Part shown: one piece after another, positions 1 to 6,300 of the stretch
Numbering within the stretch: the stretch's first letter is position 1
Layout of the letters: each line of letters begins with the position of its first letter
NCBI GenBank assembly: GCA_043758125.1
Contig: JAYVOC010000205.1
Location: 1-7,159, forward strand
Direction of reading: 5' to 3'
DNA: 7,159 nucleotides
DNA from: JANXSD01 sp043758125
GTDB lineage: Bacteria; Bacteroidota; Bacteroidia; AKYH767-A; OLB10
Notes under the pieces: generated by a model
Told to the model about the DNA's origin: nothing
The model's database searches: none
The model's input: the letters and a program-made list of their open reading frames with translations, nothing else
Made by a program: the position numbers and the translations under genes

Positions 1-56
1 CCCCCTGTTAAGCTATGAAGATAACTTAGGTCAGTAATTGTTGTTGAATCACTCAT
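1..56 (-). CDS. Partial CDS, probable Hpt (histidine phosphotransfer) domain protein, N-terminus only
   Basis: An open frame on the minus strand starts with ATG at 56-54 and runs off the left edge, giving MSDSTTITDLSYLHSLTGG. The 'TDLSYLHSLTGG' stretch resembles the first helix of Hpt domains, where a 'DLSYL..L.GGD' motif precedes the phosphorylated histidine helix. Such proteins relay phosphate between hybrid sensor kinases and response regulators in the cytoplasm. Neither the histidine nor the rest of the fold is inside the window, so the family is inferred from 19 residues. A perfect Bacteroidota -7 box lies just upstream (73-80), which supports a real gene start here. The gene is read away from everything else in the window. 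It could equally be another small helical protein. Confidence 0.45.
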   Translation of the reverse strand, partial: MSDSTTITDLSYLHSLTG

Positions 57-72
57 GTTTTTAATCTAACTT

Positions 73-80
73 CAAATATA
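73..80 (-). promoter_or_regulatory. Candidate -7 promoter element (TATATTTG) for the left-edge gene
   Basis: Read on the minus strand, 80-73 is TATATTTG, an exact match to the Bacteroidota sigma consensus TAnnTTTG. It would place the transcript start about 11 bases before the ATG at 56, giving a short leader. No TTTG -33 element is visible at the expected 19-21 base distance near 100-104, so the site rests on the -7 box alone in AT-rich DNA. Confidence 0.4.
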
Positions 81-375
81 AAATAATTAGATGGAAAAAG
101 ATTTATTCGTTTGAATGAATTTTTACTTTTTTATTTTTAGTAATTTTAAGATTAATTAAAAAATATTTTAAAGTTAGAATAATTTGTAAATGCATTTAGA
201 ATAATGTTCAAGGAAAGTATGAATTTAAAATAGAATCAAAGTGTTTTTTTATTCAAAATCAATAGCATAAAAACAATACTCGAAAAACTCATTCGGATAA
301 AAAACGTTACTACAACAGAATTTCTATGGAACAAGTATTATAAAACTAAGTCGCTTTGTAAAAAGTAGATAAGAA
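81..375. other. AT-rich spacer without a supported gene
   Basis: This spacer separates two minus-strand genes. It is very rich in A and T, with runs such as the T7 near 244-250. I find no open frame with a credible start and no structural RNA. No hairpin plus T-run is good enough to be called the terminator of the small gene ending at 376. Short self-complementary bits (for example ATTC-GTTT-GAAT near 106-117) are too short to mean anything in DNA of this composition. Confidence 0.6.
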
Positions 376-624
376 CTAACGATGAGCATCTGCTTTATCT
401 TTTTTCTTAGCAACTTTTGAACGTTCAAACAATTCTTGACGGCTTTGGTTTTGAGAAAATACTTTTTGACGGTCTTTATCGTTCAAATTGATAACATCGA
501 AACTGAAAATACTTCTCAAAACAGATTTCATATTCAAATTACTCTTGATAGTAAGCCGTTCGATTTGTGAATAAGAAGAATCAATTTTCTTTAATTCTTT
601 CTGTTGTTCTTTAGTAATTTTCAT
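376..624 (-). CDS. Small basic hypothetical protein (82 aa)
   Basis: I do not recognise a family. The 82-residue product is hydrophilic and strongly basic (14 Lys and 6 Arg against 11 acidic residues). It has no membrane segment, signal peptide or cysteine. The N-terminal third (MKITKEQQKELKKIDSSY) looks helical and charged. The C-terminal tail from about residue 60 is rich in Q, R and K and ends in KVAKKKDKADAHR, the kind of tail seen in nucleic-acid-associated proteins, though this does not establish a function. The start at 624-622 is favoured because the bases before it on the minus strand (AAAGACAAAACATC) form an A-rich Bacteroidota-type initiation region. It ends in TAG and is divergent from rpoD. 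A chance ORF is possible, but its length, start context and biased composition argue for a real gene. Confidence 0.55.
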   Translation of the reverse strand: MKITKEQQKELKKIDSSYSQIERLTIKSNLNMKSVLRSIFSFDVINLNDKDRQKVFSQNQSRQELFERSKVAKKKDKADAHR

Positions 625-758
625 GATGTTTTGTCTTTATCGATAAACTATTGTAAAGATAATTGAAGGTTATATCAATTATTTTATCTTCACTAACGTG
701 TTATGAACAGTATTTGGTGTACTACCTAAAAAAATGTGCCCTCGGGATCTTGAAATAT

Positions 759-796
759 CAATTTACAAAAAAAATTTTTTTTTGATGATTAAATTG
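759..796. repeat. A8T9 palindrome nested in a 7-bp inverted repeat
   Basis: CAATTTA (759-765) is matched by its reverse complement TAAATTG (790-796). Between them lie eight A (767-774) followed directly by nine T (775-783). Both neighbouring genes start away from this point, so it is not placed like a terminator. It sits about 75 bases upstream of the rpoD -33 box and about 135 bases upstream of the small minus-strand gene. It may act as bent DNA or an upstream activating A/T tract, which is inference only. Confidence 0.45.
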
Positions 797-870
797 GCTG
801 AAACCCGCTGCTAGTCAGCATAATTTGAGTAATAGGTTAAGCCAACATTACCCCAACATAAAAAAATAGC

Positions 871-900
871 TTGACAAGGCGAATTTTATGTGTAACTTGC
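871..900 (+). promoter_or_regulatory. rpoD promoter (TTGACA-N16-TAACTTGC)
   Basis: TTG at 871-873 (part of TTGACA) is separated by 19 bases from TAACTTGC at 893-900. This fits the Bacteroidota housekeeping layout of TTG/TTTG, 19-21 bases, TAnnTTTG, with one of the conserved -7 bases changed. A start near 905-907 would give a leader of about 60 bases. That leader contains ACACC (913-917) pairing with GGTGT (939-943), a possible weak hairpin. Two direct copies of CCAACAT (842-848 and 853-859) lie 11 bases apart just upstream of the -33 box. Confidence 0.55.
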
Positions 901-966
901 GCCCTTCTAAAAACACCGTTCTCGTCGAGGAATGTCAAGGTGTAGTGTTATAACAATCAACAAGAT

Positions 967-1830
967 ATGCGCCAACTAAAGATCACCAAATCCATTACCA
1001 ACCGCGAAAGCGCGTCGTTTGAAAAGTATCTCCAGGAAATTGGGAAAGAAGAATTAATCACGGCACAAGTTGAAGTTGAACTTGCACGCCTGATAAGAGC
1101 AGGAGACCAAAGAGCCCTAGAAAAACTCGTGAGAGCCAATTTAAGATTTGTTGTATCAGTAGCAAAACAGTATCAAACTCAAGGTCTTAGCCTTCCAGAT
1201 TTAATTAATGAAGGAAATTTAGGTCTTATAAAAGCAGCAAAGAAATTTGACGAAACACGTGGTTTTAAGTTCATTTCTTATGCAGTTTGGTGGATTCGTC
1301 AATCAATTATGCAAGCATTAGCAGAACAAGCACGTATTGTTCGTTTGCCCCTCAACCAATTAGGTGCAGCTAATAAAGTAAAAAAAGCATTTTCTGAATT
1401 AGAGCAAAAATTTGAACGTGAGCCGAGTCCGGAAGAACTGAGTGAAGTGCTTGACTTACCAATGGATAAAGTTGCAAATACGATGAAAATGCCAGGAAAG
1501 CATGTTTCAATGGATGCACCATTAGTTCAAGGAGAAGACAGTACATTGCTTGATGTACTAGAAAATGGAGATAGCCCAGGTGCTGACTTCGCATTAATTA
1601 ACGAATCATTACAAAAGGAAATTAATCGTTCATTAGCAACGTTGTCGGAACGTGAACAAGATGTGATAAAAATGTTTTATGGCATTGGCATTCAACATGG
1701 ATTATCATTAGAAGAGATCGGAGAAAAATTTGATTTAACGAGCGAACGTGTTCGTCAGATAAAAGAAAAAGCAATTAAGACTCTTCGTCAGAATTCACGT
1801 AATAAATTATTAAAAGCATATTTAGGATAA
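967..1830 (+). CDS. rpoD: RNA polymerase principal sigma factor RpoD (SigA), Bacteroidota type
   Basis: This is the primary sigma-70 factor, which directs RNA polymerase to housekeeping promoters. At 287 residues it has the compact Bacteroidota form, lacking the long region 1.1 and spacer of the E. coli protein. The start MRQLKITKSITNRES is the family's characteristic N-terminus, which fixes the ATG. Region 1.2 spans about 16-48 and region 2.1 about 50-73. Region 2.2 is DLINEGNLGLIKAAKKFD (78-95), the core-binding helix. Region 2.3 is FKFISYAVWWI (100-110), with the aromatic residues used in promoter melting, and region 2.4 is about 111-128. Region 3 covers about 129-205. Region 4 has LSEREQDVIKMFYGI (227-241) and the DNA-binding helix-turn-helix around LSLEEIGEKFDLTSERVRQIKEKA (247-269; the turn and recognition helix are about 256-268). 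The gene is monocistronic, with its own promoter and terminator. Oddly, its first 60 codons use only CGC or AGA for arginine, and all later arginines are CGT. Confidence 0.97.
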   Translation: MRQLKITKSITNRESASFEKYLQEIGKEELITAQVEVELARLIRAGDQRALEKLVRANLRFVVSVAKQYQTQGLSLPDLINEGNLGLIKAAKKFDETRGFKFISYAVWWIRQSIMQALAEQARIVRLPLNQLGAANKVKKAFSELEQKFEREPSPEELSEVLDLPMDKVANTMKMPGKHVSMDAPLVQGEDSTLLDVLENGDSPGADFALINESLQKEINRSLATLSEREQDVIKMFYGIGIQHGLSLEEIGEKFDLTSERVRQIKEKAIKTLRQNSRNKLLKAYLG

Positions 1831-1846
1831 TACAACTTCTTTCGAT

Positions 1847-1887
1847 AAAAAGCCCTGAAGTTATAATACTTCAGGGCTTTTTGTTTT
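1847..1887 (+). terminator. Intrinsic terminator of rpoD
   Basis: A perfect 14-bp stem pairs AAAAAGCCCTGAAG (1847-1860) with CTTCAGGGCTTTTT (1869-1882) around an eight-base loop (TTATAATA). It is followed by a nearly unbroken T-run to 1887. It begins 16 bases after the rpoD stop codon. Because the left arm starts with an A-run, it could also work for transcripts from the other side. Confidence 0.93.
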
Positions 1888-1955
1888 TAGTACGTATTTA
1901 GATATTTATTGCAATTATATTTTTTGATTAACAAAAAAGTATTTAATGTTCATAA

Positions 1956-1983
1956 CAATCTTTGCTTTTTCGATAAAAGATTG
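1956..1983. promoter_or_regulatory. Inverted repeat CAATCTTT-N12-AAAGATTG upstream of nrdB
   Basis: CAATCTTT (1956-1963) and its exact reverse complement AAAGATTG (1976-1983) are separated by 12 bases. The right arm ends eight bases before the proposed -33 box of nrdB, a position usual for an activator or repressor site. The half-site centres are 20 bases apart, two helical turns, as expected for a dimeric regulator. It does not resemble the published NrdR box pattern. No regulator can be named. Confidence 0.4.
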
Positions 1984-1991
1984 CCTTAGCA

Positions 1992-2023
1992 TTTGTTAAT
2001 GCACCTTGCTTATTGTTTATTTG
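1992..2023 (+). promoter_or_regulatory. nrdB promoter (TTTG-N20-TTTATTTG)
   Basis: TTTG at 1992-1995 is followed after 20 bases by TTTATTTG at 2016-2023. This is one mismatch from the Bacteroidota -7 consensus TAnnTTTG, at ideal spacing. Transcription would begin near 2029, leaving a leader of about 70 bases that ends in a run of A directly before the ATG. A second TTTG-like stretch (TAGCATTTG, 1987-1995) overlaps the -33 box. Confidence 0.5.
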
Positions 2024-2099
2024 TAGAACAGAAAGGCTGTATTAAATTATATTCTCTTTCCGTTTATTTTATTAGTTTATTAGTAGCAACAAAAAAAAT

Positions 2100-3080
2100 A
2101 TGGCAAACGATTACTCACACGACGAAATCCTTTTAAAAGAAAACAAAGATCGATTCGTACTTTTTCCAATTAAGTATGACAGAATTTGGGAGATGTACAA
2201 AAAAGCGGAAAACAGTTTTTGGACTGCCGAAGAAGTTGACCTTTCTGCTGATCAAAAAGATTGGGAACGTTTGAGTAGTGGTGAACGTCATTTTATCACA
2301 AATGTTCTTGCATTTTTTGCTGCTAGTGATGGTATCGTTAACGAAAATCTAGCAGTGAATATGATGAGTGCAGTACAGCTTCCAGAAGCTAGATGTTTTT
2401 ATGGATTTCAAATCATGATGGAAAATATTCATTCTGAAATGTATTCATTACTCATCGATACGTATGTAAAAGATAACAATGAAAAACATCGTTTACTAAA
2501 TGCAATTGATACCGTTCCATGTGTAACAAAAAAAGCAGATTGGGCTTTACGTTGGATTGAAAATGGAACCTTCGCAGAGCGATTAATAGCATTTGCTGCT
2601 GTAGAAGGGATTTTCTTTAGCGGATCTTTTTGTTCTATTTTCTGGTTAAAGAAACGTGGTTTGATGCCAGGTCTAGCTACCTCAAATGAATTCATTTCAC
2701 GCGACGAAGGTTTGCATTGTGATTTCGCATGTTTGCTTTACGGAATGCTTAAAAATAGATTGTCGCAAGAACAAGTTTTCGAAATGATTACAGGTGCAGT
2801 TACAATTGAGCAAGAATTTGTTTCTGATGCATTGCCAGTTGATTTAATTGGAATGAACTCTAAACTTATGTGTCAGTACATCGAATTCGTTGCTGATCGT
2901 TTGTTAAGTGAATTGGGTTATCCTAAAGTTTATAATAGCACAAATCCTTTTGATTTTATGGAAACAATTTCTTTAGAAGGAAAAACAAATTTCTTCGAAA
3001 AGAGAGTTTCTGAATACACAAAAGCTGGTGTTGGAAAAACTCGCGAAGAACAAGAAATTAAATTTGATGATGAGTTTTAG
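2100..3080 (+). CDS. nrdB: Ribonucleoside-diphosphate reductase, beta subunit (class I, R2)
   Basis: This is the small, radical-generating subunit of class I ribonucleotide reductase. Together with the alpha subunit (NrdA) it converts ribonucleoside diphosphates to deoxyribonucleotides in the cytoplasm. All residues of the di-iron/tyrosyl-radical site are present. By alignment with mouse and E. coli R2 they are Asp47 (FWTAEEVDLS), Glu108, His111 and the radical Tyr115 (ENIHSEMY), Glu169 (AAVEGIFFSGSF), and Glu203 and His206 (SRDEGLHCDF). The acidic tail ending FDDEF resembles the C-terminal peptide that docks R2 onto the alpha subunit. The length of 326 residues is normal for the eukaryote-like branch found in Bacteroidota. 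The ATG follows a run of eight A, the usual initiation context here. No nrdA lies within 4 kb downstream or 2 kb upstream. No clear terminator follows the stop codon, only T-rich DNA. Confidence 0.97.
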   Translation: MANDYSHDEILLKENKDRFVLFPIKYDRIWEMYKKAENSFWTAEEVDLSADQKDWERLSSGERHFITNVLAFFAASDGIVNENLAVNMMSAVQLPEARCFYGFQIMMENIHSEMYSLLIDTYVKDNNEKHRLLNAIDTVPCVTKKADWALRWIENGTFAERLIAFAAVEGIFFSGSFCSIFWLKKRGLMPGLATSNEFISRDEGLHCDFACLLYGMLKNRLSQEQVFEMITGAVTIEQEFVSDALPVDLIGMNSKLMCQYIEFVADRLLSELGYPKVYNSTNPFDFMETISLEGKTNFFEKRVSEYTKAGVGKTREEQEIKFDDEF

Positions 3081-3283
3081 TAATCACATGTTTTTGATTT
3101 TTGGCAATATTACTCCGTTTTTTAATTTTTTCTTTCTTACCACATAATGTTTTTTTTGAGTTTCCTTGAAAATCAAATTATTTTTATATTTTTAGCGCTG
3201 TTAAAAAGACCTCATTACTACTTCTAACTTTAAAGAGAAACCTTTATGACTTTTACGATTTGTTGCATTCGTAAGCAGACTAG

Positions 3284-3321
3284 ATTGGAGTGTGAAAATG
3301 AGTAGATAATTTATATTATTG
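3284..3321 (+). promoter_or_regulatory. Weak candidate promoter for the LRR gene
   Basis: Two overlapping possibilities fit the Bacteroidota spacing. One is ATTG (3284-3287)-N19-TAATTTAT (3307-3314). The other is TGTG (3291-3294)-N19-TATTATTG (3314-3321), whose -7 box is one mismatch from TAnnTTTG. Either would give a leader of about 70-80 bases before the ATG at 3398. The DNA is AT-rich enough that such matches can arise by chance. Confidence 0.25.
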
Positions 3322-3366
3322 CTTATCAGTTATTAAATTTCTAATTCTCAGTCGCACCCGATAAAA

Positions 3367-3396
3367 ATGAAACGACTTAAAACTTGGGCCTTCTAA
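3367..3396 (+). CDS. Possible nine-codon leader ORF coupled to the LRR gene
   Basis: An ATG at 3367, preceded by the A-rich GATAAAA, opens a frame encoding MKRLKTWAF. It stops with TAA at 3394-3396, one base before the ATG of the large gene. The stop-to-start spacing (TAAAATG) is the arrangement used for translational coupling, where a terminating ribosome restarts on the next frame. The start context is at least as A-rich as that of the main gene. No tandem codons suggesting attenuation by amino-acid supply are present. It may be a chance ORF, since its length gives no statistical support. Confidence 0.25.
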   Translation: MKRLKTWAF

Positions 3397-3397
3397 A

Positions 3398-6300
3398 ATG
3401 AAAAAATACAATCTTTTAATTGTCGTATTTCTATGCGTATCTATAAATGCATTAAAAGCTACACCTATTACTTTTAATGATCCAAGTTTTAAAGCTGCCA
3501 TGGTTGCTGATCCATTAATTAATCTTAATGGTGATCTAGACATTGATGATGTGTTAGAAGCCGCAGTTTACTCGGGTGCTATTAATGTGAGTGGAACAAC
3601 TCTTTTATCTCCTGGTTTTAGTTTAGATTTAGCTTATTTTACACAAATTTCTGGTTTGATTTGTAGCAATTGTCAACTTTCAAGTTTAGATTTAACCAAT
3701 AATACACAACTTCAAACTGTGGATTGTTCTTTTAATTTATTAGGACCCGGGTCTTTAATTTTACCTAACTTAACTTGGCCTAATACTTTAAACTGTAGCG
3801 ATAATCCTTTGCTTAATAGCCTTGATGTTTCATTGGACTTAAACTTAAACCAATTAAATTGTTCAAATTGTGGTTTAAGTACATTGATTTTAAATCAAAA
3901 TATATATTCATTAAACTGCCAGAGTAATACTCTTTCAGTTATAGATTTAACAAATAATAATATTCTCCATGATATTGATTGCAGTAATAATCCATTAACT
4001 TCTCTCATCTTTCCTTCTACCCCTTCATTGTCTTATGTTGGCTGTAATAATACCAATTTAATAAATTTAAGTCTAGCTACTGTTCCTACTCTAACTATAC
4101 TATCTTGTGAAAACAATACGTTTTTAACTTCGATAGATCTCGCTTCAAATAATTTACTTAGTACTGTCTCCTGTCGCAATAATATCGCTTTAACGAGTTT
4201 GAACATTAGTAATAGTAACAATTCTAATATTCCACCGGGTAGCTTACTTGCTACGGGCAATCCTTTACTTCATTGTATTGCCGTTAGTGATCTGAATTAT
4301 TGTATGACAAATTTGAGTTCGGGAATAGATCCCTTAGATGGTTTCAGTTTAAATTGCTCCTGTGTCGTTCCTTTCAATGACCTTTTATTTAAAAATACGT
4401 TGGTTGCAAATACAGCTCTAAACTCGGATTTAGATGGCGTTATTTCATGTTCTGAAGCTGCAGGGATTACGGGTACATTAGACGTTTCCAATCTATCTAT
4501 TAGTGACTTATCGGGGATTGAGTATTTTACATCAATTACCATTTTAGATTGTAGTAGTAATAACTTAACTTATTTAGATGCCTCTTTATGTACCAATCTA
4601 AATAATTTAGATTGTAGTAATAATAGTATTTTAAATATACCTTCTTTACCTCCTAACCTTTATCAATTACTGTGTAGTTATAATCAATTGTCTGTGTTAC
4701 CAGTTTTGCCTGGAACTCTTATAGACTTAGGCTGTGATAATAATAGCTTAACAACACTAGGTGCTTCCTTGCCTAATCTATCTTATTTAGATTGCTCAGT
4801 AAACCAGTTAAATGGTGGTCTGCCATCCTTGCCAGGAACGCTTACAACTTTGAAATGCTCCTATAATAGTTTTAGTTCAGGAACCTTACCTGCTTTACCT
4901 CTCTCACTTGTACAATTAGAGTGTGAGCTCTGCAACTTAAATACTCTACCTACAAGTTGGCCTACTTCGCTAAGCATTTTGCATTGTGGTGGTGGTCTTT
5001 TTACTACTATTCCCGCATTGCCTAATACTTTAACAGAATTGTGGTGTAATAATACACCGGGGTTGAGTTTGCCTGTTCCTTTGCCGTCTAGCTTAGGTTC
5101 CTTAGCAGTAGGCGCTGATGGCTTGACTTCATTACCATCATTACCATCGACTCTAAATTATTTGGAATGTTCGCAAAATCAATTAACAAGTTTACCGACA
5201 TTGCCATCGACTCTATATAATTTGAGTTGTGAACAAAATCAATTATCAAGTTTGCCTAATTTACCATTTGGATTAACGTTCTTAAATTGTAGATATAATA
5301 GTATTTCTTGTATGCCGGTATTTCCATCTTCTATCACAGGCGAGTTATATATATGGGGTAATCCTTACACCTGTTTACAAAACTACCTTCCTATAATGGA
5401 AGATACAATTCTAGCAAAGCCCCTTTGTGATATTACAAATGCACTATCTTGTCCTGTAGCTGATGGTATTGTTGGTTATACTTATGAAGTAGTCAGTAAT
5501 AATAATCAATACGATGTTAATACAGATATCCCTCTTAAAAATGTTCCTTTAAATATTAAACTGTCTGGTGTACAGGTTGGAACTATACCTTCAGCTTCAA
5601 ATGGAGTTTATGATTTCCCTTTTCTTGGAACATATGATGTTGGAATTGCAACTGCCGGTTTGCCCTTTGATGTAACAAGTGCAAATCCAGTTACTCTTAA
5701 TAATTTGGGATTAACGTATCAAGATTTTACTTTAGGTTGTAAAGCATCTGGCTATGATTTAGGAACTCATTCAATAGTAGAAGAGGGGTTAGTTTTCCCC
5801 GGAGAATTACATTCATTGAAATTTATTATTGGTGATTTAAGTGCGTGGTATGGATTGAATTGTACAACAGTAAGTGGCCAAGTTGAAATTAAAGTTACCG
5901 GCCCTATATCCTACTCCTCTCCCGCTCCTCTAGCGCTCACACCAACGAGTATTTCAGGTACAGATTTTATTTATAATATAGCTGATTTTAGCCAAATAGA
6001 TATATCAAAATCATTTGGATTGATTCTCAGTACAAATAATACTGCACAAACAGGGGCTCCTATTTGTGTAACTGTAATAGTAACTTCAAGTGGCAACGAT
6101 TATAATACAAGTAACAATAATTATACTTTTTGCTATCCAGTAGTTAATTCCTACGATCCAAATGAAAAGGAAGTTTACCCACAATGGGTTGCTCCAGGTT
6201 ATAATGATTATTTTACCTATACCATTCACTTTCAGAATACCGGTAATGCACCTGCCATCAATATTCATATTGTTGATACTTTAGATAATAATTTAGATTT

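Larger units (their letters stand above)
3081..3397. other. nrdB to LRR-gene spacer, no full-size gene
   Basis: The first 110 bases after nrdB are T-rich without a convincing hairpin, so I cannot place a terminator. A small inverted repeat, TTACGA (3253-3258) with TCGTAA (3269-3274), lies mid-way and has no T-run. A weak promoter and a nine-codon leader ORF for the downstream gene are listed separately. I see no structural RNA or riboswitch pattern. Confidence 0.55.

Noticed and set aside
801..819. GCTG-CTAGT-CAGC hairpin upstream of rpoD as a regulatory RNA
   Set aside because: The stem has only four pairs, it lies upstream of the proposed transcript start, and nothing around it supports a structured RNA.
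957..1594. Minus-strand open frames opposite rpoD (957-1139 and 1370-1594)
   Set aside because: They lie wholly or almost wholly inside the certain rpoD frame, have no family resemblance and lack a promoter or A-rich start; they are antisense shadows.
1884..2099. NrdR box search upstream of nrdB
   Set aside because: I see no pair of sites resembling the published acaCwAtATaTwGtgt pattern; the only clear palindrome there has a different sequence.
2429..2695. Minus-strand open frame opposite nrdB
   Set aside because: It is antisense to the conserved metal-binding core of NrdB, so its openness follows from the codons of the real gene.
3253..3274. TTACGA/TCGTAA inverted repeat as terminator of nrdB
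   Set aside because: The 6-bp stem with a ten-base loop has no following T-run and lies over 170 bases after the stop codon.
3298..3309. Three-codon ORF ATG AGT AGA TAA in the spacer
   Set aside because: It is far too short, lies at or upstream of the candidate transcript starts and is not coupled to the main start codon.
3316..3543. Minus-strand 75-codon frame across the LRR gene start
   Set aside because: It overlaps the signal peptide region of the large gene, has no recognisable motif, and would remove the spacer that carries the promoter.
5123..5302. 60-bp repeats as a CRISPR array
   Set aside because: The repeats are contiguous coding units in frame with the LRR protein, with no repeat-spacer alternation and no cas genes.
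4033..6268. Minus-strand frames inside the LRR gene (4033-4260, 4297-4542, 6086-6268)
   Set aside because: They are antisense to repeat and beta-sandwich coding sequence. Their low-complexity translations mirror the repeats above them.
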